The position numbers and the translations under genes are program-made. A stretch of 9,013 bases of DNA. It comes from an uncultured Clostridium sp. (GTDB taxonomy: Bacteria; Bacillota_A; Clostridia; Lachnospirales; Lachnospiraceae). Below are positions 1 through 7,045 of this stretch, one piece after another. The DNA lies in assembly GCA_900556965.1 (NCBI GenBank), contig USQV01000021.1:1-9013 (forward strand). The letters run 5' to 3'. Each line of letters opens with the position of its first letter. Position 1 is the stretch's first letter. Below the pieces are notes generated by a model that worked only from the letters and a program-made list of their open reading frames with translations, did no database searches and had not been told where the DNA came from.

Positions 1-595
1 GGCGGAGCCGGTCTTCCTTCAGGGATTCAATTTCCGGCCGTTCCAAAAGCCAGCTCCCTAAAAATTCTGTCCCGTATCCGGCGAGACCGTCCGCAGGGAA
101 AATTCTGGCACCCGGATTTAATTTTTTTAGCTGCCATTCGATGATCTCAAGCTCCGCCTGGGAGACCATATCGATCTTTGTGAGAACAATGAAATCAGCG
201 CCAGAGACCATGGGACCAAGGCGCTCCGGGGAGTGGCTGCTGGCGGTGCAGTCCAGGACACATCCCGCGGTACAGAGTTCTGTCGCAGGAGAGCAACGGT
301 GGCAGAGCCCGGCTGTCTCGATAAGAAGGCAGTCCCGCCCGAGGCTGTCACACCAGTCCCAGAGCTCTGGGAGATTTGATACGAGAAAATGGTCCGGGCA
401 GATATCCCGGCTGAGTCCTGTTACTGTGGGGATATTGAGATTCTTATATACAGATTCATCGTTGGAGGACAGGCAGTCGATTTTACAGATGGCTGTCCGC
501 ATTCCTCTTTTTTCTAAGAAAGGGATCAGATACCGCAGGATGGATGTTTTTCCAACTGCAGATGATCCGGAAAATAAAAATACATGCTTTGGCAT
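1..595 (-). CDS. HypB/CobW-like P-loop GTPase, cysteine-rich, partial (C-terminus off window)
   Basis: Reading the minus strand from ATG at 595 gives 198 open codons running off the left edge. Seen: a Walker A loop GSSAVGKT at residues 10-17, a hydrophobic strand ending in IETAG (92-96) that matches the switch/Walker B region of HypB- and CobW-type GTPases, and LTKID (138-142) as a TKxD guanine-specificity motif. Between them lies a cysteine cluster (C98, C101, C108, C112, C116), a plausible metal or Fe-S binding site. An AAAGGAG ribosome binding site (601-607) supports the start. HypB, UreG and CobW relatives use GTP to insert or deliver metals. The divergent neighbours are a Crp/Fnr regulator and a NifH-like gene, so I infer a metallocentre or transport role for that nitrogenase-like system. 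The exact substrate is unknown. No lesion is visible in the part seen, in contrast to the nifH-like gene nearby. Confidence 0.8.
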   Translation of the reverse strand, partial: MPKHVFLFSGSSAVGKTSILRYLIPFLEKRGMRTAICKIDCLSSNDESVYKNLNIPTVTGLSRDICPDHFLVSNLPELWDWCDSLGRDCLLIETAGLCHRCSPATELCTAGCVLDCTASSHSPERLGPMVSGADFIVLTKIDMVSQAELEIIEWQLKKLNPGARIFPADGLAGYGTEFLGSWLLERPEIESLKEDRLR

Positions 596-611
596 TACAA
601 CTCCTTTGTCT

Positions 612-629
612 GTTCTGAATGAACAGAAC
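612..629. promoter_or_regulatory. inverted repeat GTTCTG-N6-CAGAAC in the GTPase leader
   Basis: The 6-bp arms 612-617 and 624-629 are exact reverse complements around the spacer AATGAA. The element lies just upstream of the ribosome binding site (601-607) of the leftward GTPase gene. It may be an operator half-hidden in the leader, or a small RNA hairpin affecting translation. The role is inferred from position only. Confidence 0.35.
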
Positions 630-742
630 GTGTCACAATATGTAAAAAGCATAGCAGAGCCGGGGAATTTTCGTCAGTATCAAATGAGACTGGCGGGGGT
701 ATATTTTGGGCTTGTAAAATAATTGTTGTTGTGATACCATTC

Positions 743-762
743 TAGTTAGAATCGACTAACTA
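743..762. promoter_or_regulatory. palindrome TAGTTAG-N6-CTAACTA, candidate Crp/Fnr-family operator
   Basis: Two exact 7-bp inverted arms (743-749 and 756-762) are separated by six bases. They sit 23 bp before the start codon of the Crp/Fnr-family regulator, in the region shared with the divergent GTPase. Dimeric Crp/Fnr proteins recognise two-fold symmetric sites with short central spacers, so autoregulation or joint control of both directions is plausible. The arms match neither the CRP (TGTGA) nor the FNR (TTGAT) consensus, so a dedicated specificity would be needed. Confidence 0.45.
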
Positions 763-785
763 ACGACAGATCATAGGAGAGACAT

Positions 786-1445
786 ATGATAAGAGAAGAA
801 GAGATAAAGGCGGCTGTCGAGGCATCCCCTTTGCTTGGCGGCTGCAATCTGTCGGTTTCTGGTATGAATGTGAAATATTGTCATAAAGGTCAGATCGTGA
901 GCGACAGACAGAAAAATGAGGAGATCATCGGTCTTGTCATGGAGGGCAGTATGGACGTTTACAGCATCTCCCTTGATGGGAGGGAGATCCTGCTCTCTCA
1001 ATTGGAAAGGGGAGACTGTTTCGGGGTGGTAAATCTCTTAACAAACACAGAATTTCCGACAGTATTCCGGTGCCGTACGGATACCACATTGGCAACAATG
1101 CCGAAGAGTCGGTTTTTGTCGGTCATGGAGAAAAACAGTGAGCTGGCACTTCGGTATGCCAGATTCTGTAACCGGAAAATGCAGTTTTTGATCCGGCGGA
1201 TCGAATTCCTGACCATGCAGTCCGGAAAGAAGAAGCTGGTGCAGTACCTGTTGGAAGAACCCAAAAGAGGCGGACGCTTCGGAAAGAACGTTTCCAGGGA
1301 TGAACTGGCATCGATCCTCGGAATCAGCCGCGCTTCCCTTTTTAGGGAGCTTGCGGGGTTGACAAAACAGGGACTTATTGCTTTGCGCGGCAGTGAGATA
1401 TGCCTGCTGAAACCGGATGAACTGGAACAGATCTTATACGCGTAA
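786..1445 (+). CDS. Crp/Fnr-family transcriptional regulator
   Basis: This is a complete 219-residue protein, the usual length for the family. Residues ~30-115 form the cNMP-type beta-roll effector domain, with the VMEGSMDVYS...GREILLSQL...GDCFG pattern typical of the fold. A long dimerisation helix follows (~112-145). The C-terminal winged helix has its helix-turn-helix around SRDELASILGISRASLFREL (170-189). The phosphate-binding Arg-Ser pair of cAMP-responsive CRP is not apparent (FPTVFRC at ~90-96), so cAMP is an unlikely ligand. The N-terminus has only C20 and C32 and lacks a classical FNR Fe-S cysteine array. The effector is unknown. AGGAGA (775-780) supports the ATG at 786. The gene is divergent from the GTPase and is followed after 66 bp by the nifH-like gene, so it probably controls this locus. 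The palindrome at 743-762 may be its own binding site. Confidence 0.92.
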   Translation: MIREEEIKAAVEASPLLGGCNLSVSGMNVKYCHKGQIVSDRQKNEEIIGLVMEGSMDVYSISLDGREILLSQLERGDCFGVVNLLTNTEFPTVFRCRTDTTLATMPKSRFLSVMEKNSELALRYARFCNRKMQFLIRRIEFLTMQSGKKKLVQYLLEEPKRGGRFGKNVSRDELASILGISRASLFRELAGLTKQGLIALRGSEICLLKPDELEQILYA

Positions 1446-1493
1446 AAGAGAGGCTGTGGTGAGAAGAACAGCTGCCGCGCAAATGCTTTATGA

Positions 1494-1718
<225 letters not shown>

Positions 1719-2261
1719 TGAGGTCACTCTGAATGACATTGCGTTTAAGGGATACCGTGATATTGTGTGCGTAGAATCCGGCGGACCGACACCGGGAATT
1801 GGCTGTGCGGGAAGAGGAATCATCACAGCCTTTGAAAAGCTTGAGTAGCTAGATGCTTACAATGTATTTGAACCAGATATCGTCTTTTACGATGTCCTGG
1901 GTGATGTCGTTTGCGGAGGCTTCGCAATGCCGATTCGAGGCGGATATGCGGACGACGTCCTGATCGTCACATCGGGAGAAATGATGGCGCCCTTCGCGGC
2001 GGATAATATCTCCCATGCCATAAAAAATTTCGGAAAACGCGGATACGCGAAACTCGGCGGCTACATTCATAATTCCAGGAATGTGGAGGATGAGGACGTT
2101 CTTGTGGCGAAAGCGGCAAAGGAGAACAACACGGAAGTCATTTACATTGTTCCAAGGGACGGCGCAGTGCAGGAAGCGGAAAATCAGGGGAAGACCGTGA
2201 TCGAAGCCTGCCCGGACAGCAAAATGGCGGACTGTTACCGCGGCCTCGCGAAAAAAGTACT

Positions 2262-2269
2262 GGAGGTGA
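2262..2269 (+). promoter_or_regulatory. full-length Shine-Dalgarno for the chimeric gene
   Basis: GGAGGTGA matches the anti-Shine-Dalgarno over eight bases and lies seven bases before ATG 2277, inside the last codons of the nifH-like gene. The downstream start overlaps the nifH-like stop as ATGA. This shows the ancestral genes were translationally coupled, and it means the chimera could still be translated independently if its mRNA survives. Confidence 0.8.
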
Positions 2270-2276
2270 CCGGCCT

Positions 2277-3029
2277 ATGAAATGCTGTTTCGAGAACACG
2301 CTGCATTATTCCTCACCGGGGCATGGAGACTGGGGTGTTGTGAGGATCGGAATGCTGGCTCCCCAGAGTATCCAGCTTTTTGTATGTCCCAGCGCCTGCG
2401 GGCGGCATGGGGCAATCGGCGCAATGATGCATGGACTGAAGGAACGGGATCTCGCAAAATTCGGCTCCATCCCGGTCATCAACGGTCTGACGGATTTCTG
2501 CCATCCGTGTCAGGTCCTTGCGGATCTCATGACGATCCGTGAGAAGTTCGGAAGCTTCTCCAGACTTAAAATGTGCTTCATCGGCGACGGCAACAATATG
2601 GCAAACTCCCTGATCGTCGGCGGCTTAAAGGTCGGAATGAACGTGGCGGTTGCGACACCGGACGGATACAAGCCGGACGGGGCTGTCCTTGAGTTCACGA
2701 AGGGCTACGGCGATAAGTTTGCCTTGGAGACAGATCCGTTTATGGCGGCATCCGGTGCGGATATTCTGATCACGGATACATGGACTTCGATGGGAGAGGA
2801 AGCGGAGAAGGAGGAGAGAAAGAAAATCTTCAAGGACTACCAGATCAACAGACAGCTCCTCGTAGCCGCCAATGCGGGCGCTATGGTTCAGCACTGTCTC
2901 CCGGCATACCGCGGACAGGAGATCACCGAGGAAGTCTTCGAGGAACATGCAGATGAGATCTTCAACGAGGCCGAGAATCGTCTGCACGCGCAGAAGGCCG
3001 TTATGGTGAAGCTGATGAAGAAAGACTGA
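2277..3029 (+). CDS. argF: in-frame chimera: nitrogenase component-1-like N-terminus joined to C-terminal ornithine carbamoyltransferase
   Basis: This is an open 250-residue frame built of two unrelated pieces. Residues 1-~57 resemble the start of a NifD/NifK-like component-1 protein of nitrogenase-like systems: [18 protein letters not shown], then [19 protein letters not shown], with C37 and C41 as possible cluster ligands. From ~L59 the protein is the ornithine-binding half of ornithine carbamoyltransferase: HPCQ (76-79), [10 protein letters not shown] (102-111), DTWTSMG (167-173), the catalytic-loop HCLPA (206-210) and ENRLHAQKA (233-241). The whole N-terminal carbamoyl-phosphate domain of argF, including the STRT motif, is missing (~190 residues remain of the usual ~310-335). 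The junction lies near 2440-2455. The product should have neither activity. A deletion linking the nitrogenase-like operon to argF is the simplest explanation, and mis-assembly is the alternative. I name argF only for the recognised fragment. Confidence 0.88.
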   Translation: MKCCFENTLHYSSPGHGDWGVVRIGMLAPQSIQLFVCPSACGRHGAIGAMMHGLKERDLAKFGSIPVINGLTDFCHPCQVLADLMTIREKFGSFSRLKMCFIGDGNNMANSLIVGGLKVGMNVAVATPDGYKPDGAVLEFTKGYGDKFALETDPFMAASGADILITDTWTSMGEEAEKEERKKIFKDYQINRQLLVAANAGAMVQHCLPAYRGQEITEEVFEEHADEIFNEAENRLHAQKAVMVKLMKKD

Positions 3030-3060
3030 TCAGAAAATCAGAAGTCAGAAGATCCCTGCG

Positions 3061-3079
3061 GGTGCGAGAGTGCCTTTTT
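3061..3079 (+). terminator. weak intrinsic-terminator-like hairpin after the argF fragment
   Basis: GGTGC, GAGA tetraloop and GTGCC (3061-3074) can form a five-pair stem containing two G-U pairs, followed directly by TTTTT (3075-3079). It lies 32 bp after the chimera's stop codon. The stem is short, so efficiency is doubtful. Confidence 0.35.
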
Positions 3080-3133
3080 ATGTAAAGTTTATGAAATTTT
3101 AACAGACGTTTCCTATGGAAAACCTTATTTGCG

Positions 3134-3142
3134 TGTTATACT
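3134..3142 (+). promoter_or_regulatory. extended -10 promoter (TGTTATACT) for the alpha/beta-hydrolase gene
   Basis: TG-n-TATACT fits the extended -10 consensus and lies 35 bp upstream of the hydrolase start. No good -35 hexamer is seen at 17-18 bp spacing, which extended -10 promoters tolerate. It is the best sigma-A-like site in this gap. Confidence 0.55.
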
Positions 3143-3177
3143 ATTGCTAAGTATTTAAAACACAGGAGGCGGGAATA

Positions 3178-4113
3178 ATGGAGATCCATGAACTTTATAT
3201 CCCATCCAGCAGCGGTCTGGCGAATCTTCACTGTGTGGAGTGGATTCCTGACGGTGAGGTGAAAGCCATTGTCCAGATCGCCCACGGAATGATGGAACAT
3301 GTGGGGAGATATCGTGAATTTGCGGAATTCCTTGCGGGGCACGGGATTTATGTCCTTGGAAACGACCATCTGGGTCACGGAAAAACAGCAGCGGCGGAGG
3401 AAGACCGGGGATATTTTGGTGACCAAGCAGGCGCTGTCTCCGTGATCCGTGATATGCGCCGTGTGACGGTACACGCCCAAAGAAAATATCCGGGAGTTCC
3501 GATCTTTCTTCTGGGACACAGTATGGGGTCATTTTTCGCGAGAAGATATCTTACAGTATACGAGAATGGGATCGACGGAGTGATCCTGCTGGGGACAGGA
3601 GCGCCGAAGGACGCTGAGGTGCGGTTCGGATATATGTTGGCGGACTCTGTCTGTAAGAGGAAAGGGACGAGATACAGGAGCAAAATGCTCTACAACCTGT
3701 CCCTTGGAAACTATAACCGGAAATTCAAGCCGACAAAGACGCCTTACGACTGGCTGTCCAGGGATGAAAAGAGAGACCGCGCCTTCGGGGATGACCCGCT
3801 GACGAACTTTATTTTCACTGCGGGCGCGTACCGGGATTTCTTCGAGGTGATCTTAAAGACCTCAAAACTGGAAAAAGCAGGGAAAATGCGCACCGACCTC
3901 CCGATCCTGATCCTCTCCGGAAGCAAAGATCCGGTGGGAGAGGAGACAAAAGGTGTGCGGCGGTTCTATGACCGCTACGATCAGGCAGGAGTGGAGGATC
4001 TCTCCATCGGCTTTTACGAGGACGCAAGACATGAACTCTTAAACGAACTCAACCGCGAACAGGTATCGGGGGATATTCTGGAGTGGATCGAGGAACACGA
4101 AAACAATCATTAA
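3178..4113 (+). CDS. alpha/beta-hydrolase, lysophospholipase / monoacylglycerol-lipase type
   Basis: This is a complete 311-residue serine hydrolase of the Hydrolase_4 type. Seen: the oxyanion-hole motif HGMMEH (36-41), which aligns with HGxxEH of monoacylglycerol lipases, and DHLGHG (63-68). The nucleophile elbow GHSMGS has Ser115. The likely acid is Asp251 in SGSKDPVG, and the likely catalytic His285 is in DARHELLNE. There is no signal peptide or membrane segment, so it should be cytoplasmic. AGGAGG (3164-3169) stands eight bases before the ATG. The gene has its own putative promoter and appears monocistronic between the argF fragment and comM. Relatives release fatty acids from lysophospholipids or monoacylglycerols. 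The true substrate cannot be read from sequence. Confidence 0.9.
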   Translation: MEIHELYIPSSSGLANLHCVEWIPDGEVKAIVQIAHGMMEHVGRYREFAEFLAGHGIYVLGNDHLGHGKTAAAEEDRGYFGDQAGAVSVIRDMRRVTVHAQRKYPGVPIFLLGHSMGSFFARRYLTVYENGIDGVILLGTGAPKDAEVRFGYMLADSVCKRKGTRYRSKMLYNLSLGNYNRKFKPTKTPYDWLSRDEKRDRAFGDDPLTNFIFTAGAYRDFFEVILKTSKLEKAGKMRTDLPILILSGSKDPVGEETKGVRRFYDRYDQAGVEDLSIGFYEDARHELLNELNREQVSGDILEWIEEHENNH

Positions 4114-4117
4114 AAGA

Positions 4118-4154
4118 GGCAGACTGACAGGGCTGACCGGCGCGTCAGTCTGCC
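4118..4154. repeat. perfect 11-bp inverted repeat, hairpin after the hydrolase gene
   Basis: The arms GGCAGACTGAC (4118-4128) and GTCAGTCTGCC (4144-4154) are exact reverse complements around a 15-nt loop, starting four bases after the stop codon. No U-tract follows on the + strand. On the minus strand the stem is followed by TCTTTTAAT. It may act as an mRNA 3'-end stabiliser or an inefficient terminator. A second CTGAC in the loop (4133-4137) allows an alternative pairing with the right arm. Confidence 0.6.
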
Positions 4155-4320
4155 CATAAGATCGACATTCACATCGATTCAGTATCTTCACGGCTGCGGG
4201 CGAAATACCATCTTTCTAAATATTCTTAACAAAATCTATACGATCAACTCTGGTGAATAATCACCTGTCAAAAACAATTCTGAAAAATCAGCAAAGCAAA
4301 AACATCTTGAAAATGTTGGA

Positions 4321-4326
4321 AAGGAG
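4321..4326 (+). promoter_or_regulatory. ribosome binding site fixing a TTG start for comM
   Basis: AAGGAG lies five bases before TTG 4332. Translation from this TTG gives MFSKINSICLHGMEA, matching the conserved N-terminal beta strand of ComM/YifB proteins. The next in-frame ATG (4371) would remove this strand. Confidence 0.75.
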
Positions 4327-4331
4327 TCTTT

Positions 4332-5870
4332 TTGTTCAGTAAAATCAACAGCATATGTCTCCATGGCATGGAGGCGAAAAACGTGGCTGTGGAGGCTGAT
4401 GTAAGTGACGGACTGCCCGGGTATTCTCTGGTGGGATATCTGGCTTCTGAAGTGCGGGAGGCACAGGACAGAGTCAGGACAGCGATCCGGAATCTGAAGC
4501 TTTCCCTTCCGCCCAAAAAGGTCACGATCAACCTGTCACCGGCAGATCTCAGAAAGGAAGGAACGGGCTTTGATCTGGCCATCGCAGCGGCGATCTTAGC
4601 TGCTTACGGATTTATACCTGAGACGGGCTGTGACGGGAGCGTGCTGGTCGGAGAATTAGGACTGGACGGAAAGGTGAAGGGGATTCCCGGAATTTTATCT
4701 CTCACCGAGGCTGCGAAAAGCGCAGGCATGAAGCAGATGTTTTTGCCGCAGGAGAATCTCCATGAGGCATCCGTGATTGAGGGGATCCGGCTCATCGGGG
4801 TAACAGATCTGAAAATGTTTATCGATATTATACAGGGAAAGCTTTCGATACAGCCTTTTCAAAGAAAAAATCCCCAGCAGCGGGAACTGATCGAAAATCG
4901 GTATGGAATGGATTTTTCGGAGATCAATGGTCAGCAGGTCTTAAAACGTGCGGCAGAAGTGGCAGCCTCCGGTATGCACAATATTCTGATGATCGGGCCG
5001 GCCGGTTCGGGAAAGACTATGGCAGCCAAACGTCTTCCGACCATCCTGCCGTCATTGGAATTAGAGGAATGTATCGAGATATCAAAGATATACAGCGTCT
5101 GCCATCTGTTAAATGAAAAACAGCCGCTTATCACAGCACGGCCGTTTCGTGCTCCCCACCATTCCGTAACGGTTCAGACCTTGATCGGCGGAGGAAATCG
5201 TCCGAGACCGGGGGAGATCTCTCTGGCTACCGGAGGGGTATTGTTTCTGGATGAGCTTCCCGAAATGGCGAGAGCCTCTTTGGAGGCACTGCGCCAGCCG
5301 TTAGAGGAGCGATGCGTTACCGTATCCAGAGTGATGGGAAGCTATCAATATCCGGCTGATTTTCAGCTGGCAGCGGCTATGAATCCGTGCCGCTGCGGCC
5401 ATTATCCTGACCGCAGCAGATGTACCTGCACCGATGCCCAGATCCGTGCATATCTGGGGAAGGTTTCACGCCCCCTGCTGGATCGCATCGATATTTGTGT
5501 GGAGGCTGCGCCGGTAAGCTATGAGGAGATCAGCTCCTTTGGGAAAAATGAGGATTCAGCCACCATAAGAAAACGGGTCGAGGAAGCCAGAAGGATACAG
5601 ACAGAGCGGTTTAAGGGATATCCGATCCGCTGCAATGCACAGATGAGCGGCAGTCTGGTAAGAAAATTCTGTATACTGGGAACGGAAGAAGCCACGTTTT
5701 TAAAGCACTCCTTTCAGGACTTTAAGCTTTCCGCCCGAATGTACGATAAGATCCTTAAGATCGCAAGAACGACTGCCGATATGGAAGGACGTGAAGCCAT
5801 CACGATGACAGACCTGAGCGAAGCGATCACATACGTGAGAGTAAGAGAAAAATACTGGAATAACGGATAA
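4332..5870 (+). CDS. comM: ComM/YifB family AAA+ Mg-chelatase-like ATPase
   Basis: This is a complete 512-residue protein of normal family length, starting at TTG. The N-terminal ~165 residues form the Lon-protease-like fold (ChlI domain) with GLPGYSLVGY and VTINLSPADLRKEGTGFDLAIA. The AAA+ module follows: Walker A GPAGSGKT (222-229), RPFRAPHH (270-277), Walker B LFLDELPE (304-311), and the family signature NPCRCGHYPD...RCTC (351-366), whose cysteines C353, C355, C364 and C366 could bind zinc. SRPLLDRID (379-387) carries the probable arginine finger. The C-terminal Mg_chelatase_C helices end the protein. In naturally transformable bacteria ComM is a hexameric helicase that promotes branch migration as incoming DNA is integrated. 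In this lineage its role is inferred only. It is followed by dprA after 65 bp, so the two are probably co-transcribed. All motifs look functional. Confidence 0.95.
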   Translation: MFSKINSICLHGMEAKNVAVEADVSDGLPGYSLVGYLASEVREAQDRVRTAIRNLKLSLPPKKVTINLSPADLRKEGTGFDLAIAAAILAAYGFIPETGCDGSVLVGELGLDGKVKGIPGILSLTEAAKSAGMKQMFLPQENLHEASVIEGIRLIGVTDLKMFIDIIQGKLSIQPFQRKNPQQRELIENRYGMDFSEINGQQVLKRAAEVAASGMHNILMIGPAGSGKTMAAKRLPTILPSLELEECIEISKIYSVCHLLNEKQPLITARPFRAPHHSVTVQTLIGGGNRPRPGEISLATGGVLFLDELPEMARASLEALRQPLEERCVTVSRVMGSYQYPADFQLAAAMNPCRCGHYPDRSRCTCTDAQIRAYLGKVSRPLLDRIDICVEAAPVSYEEISSFGKNEDSATIRKRVEEARRIQTERFKGYPIRCNAQMSGSLVRKFCILGTEEATFLKHSFQDFKLSARMYDKILKIARTTADMEGREAITMTDLSEAITYVRVREKYWNNG

Positions 5871-5935
5871 AGAGATAACAGACAGGATAACAGAGTGACA
5901 ATAGATCATGAATCGGAGTGTAATGGGAAAAGCGT

Positions 5936-7036
5936 ATGACAGAAAAGGAATATCTTTATTTATTAATGAATACAAAAGGACTGGGCGCAGTAGGGCTGCA
6001 TAAGCTTTATGACCGGTTTGAAAGCTTTCGGGAGAGCTGGATGGCGGGAGAGAAGACCCTTACGGCCTCCGGGATCCTTAAGGAGGCCCAAGTGAAGGCC
6101 ATTTTGGAAACAAAGAGAATAGAAACGGAGCTCAGGCGGGAATTTGAAGAACTGGAAAAGCGGAAGATCCGTTTTATCACTTTTCAGGATGCGGATTATC
6201 CGAAGCGGCTTAAGCCGTTTCGTGACTGCCCGGCGGGGTTATTTGTCAGAGGACGGCTGCCGGAGGATACTGTGCCGTCGGTGGCGATCGTCGGGGCAAG
6301 AGGCTGCAGCGAATATGGAAAAGATACGGCAAGAGGGCTTGCAAAGGAACTGGCTGAGCACGGAGTCCAGATCATCAGCGGACTGGCTGTCGGTGTAGAC
6401 GGAGCAGCCCATACGGGTGCTTTAGAAGCCGGAGAAGGAGGCGGAGGTACATTTGGGATATTAGGCTGTGGGATCAATATCTGTTATCCGAAGGAAAATT
6501 TCAGGCTGTTTTCGGAGATGGCAGAAAAGGGAGGCCTGATGACAGAGTTTATTCCGGGTACAAAACCAATCCCGGGAAACTTCATCATGAGAAATAGGAT
6601 CATAAGCGGGATTTCCGATGCGGTGATCGTCGTGGAGGCAAAAGAAAAAAGCGGTTCCCTCCTGACTGCAGATTATGCTCTCGAACAGGGAAAGGAGGTA
6701 TTTGCTGTTCCCGGCAGGATCACAGACGGACTCAGTGTGGGCTGTAACCGTCTGCTGCAGATGGGAGCCTCACTTTGTCTTGGGCCTCGGGAGATACTGG
6801 ACATTTTTGGAATTAAGTATGAAGAAAAGCCGATTGTTGGTAAAATATACGAAAAGAGGCTTGCCAAGAATGAAAAATTGGTGTATAGTTGCTTAGATTC
6901 GCGGCCCAGACATCTTGAGGAAATTGTTTTAAAGTGTGAGCTTCCGGTCAGAGAAGCTATGGAGATCCTCTTGAAGCTGGAGCTGGCCGGAGTCATCCAC
7001 GGAAACGGGAATCAATATTATTACAGAAAGTTGTGA
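5936..7036 (+). CDS. dprA: DNA-processing protein DprA (Smf), RecA-loading ssDNA-binding protein
   Basis: This is a complete 366-residue protein. The N-terminal ~70 residues are the SAM/HhH-like helical region (GLGAVGLHKLYDRF). The extended Rossmann fold of ~110-290 carries VGARGCSEYG (119-128), SGLAVGVDGAAHTGAL (148-163), GCGINICYP (177-185), a RNRIISGISDAVIVVEA block (219-235) and GSLLTADYALEQGKEVFAVPG (240-260). The C-terminal ~60 residues form the winged-helix domain typical of many DprA proteins. Known relatives bind incoming single-stranded DNA and load RecA in transformation. The gene is also widespread in bacteria not known to be competent. The ribosome binding site is weak (GGGAAA at 5925-5930), but the start matches the family N-terminus. 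topA follows after nine bases. Confidence 0.95.
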   Translation: MTEKEYLYLLMNTKGLGAVGLHKLYDRFESFRESWMAGEKTLTASGILKEAQVKAILETKRIETELRREFEELEKRKIRFITFQDADYPKRLKPFRDCPAGLFVRGRLPEDTVPSVAIVGARGCSEYGKDTARGLAKELAEHGVQIISGLAVGVDGAAHTGALEAGEGGGGTFGILGCGINICYPKENFRLFSEMAEKGGLMTEFIPGTKPIPGNFIMRNRIISGISDAVIVVEAKEKSGSLLTADYALEQGKEVFAVPGRITDGLSVGCNRLLQMGASLCLGPREILDIFGIKYEEKPIVGKIYEKRLAKNEKLVYSCLDSRPRHLEEIVLKCELPVREAMEILLKLELAGVIHGNGNQYYYRKL

Positions 7037-7045
7037 GGTTATATA

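Noticed and set aside
141..722. Open frame of 193 codons on the + strand
   Set aside because: It lies antisense over the HypB/CobW-like GTPase, whose P-loop and TKxD motifs are clear on the minus strand, and its own translation matches no family I recognise.
4237..4242. TATACG as -10 element of a comM promoter
   Set aside because: The hexamer is plausible, but the positions 17-18 bp upstream (TTCTAA/TTTCTA) match a -35 poorly, so I did not list a promoter.
5874..5894. Direct repeat GATAACAGA twice in the comM-dprA gap
   Set aside because: Two 9-bp copies at 12-bp spacing in an AT-rich 65-bp gap can arise by chance and show no link to a known element.
5908..6003. Alternative small ORF starting at ATG 5908 before dprA
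   Set aside because: It is in another frame, lacks a ribosome binding site and overlaps the start of dprA, which matches its family from ATG 5936.
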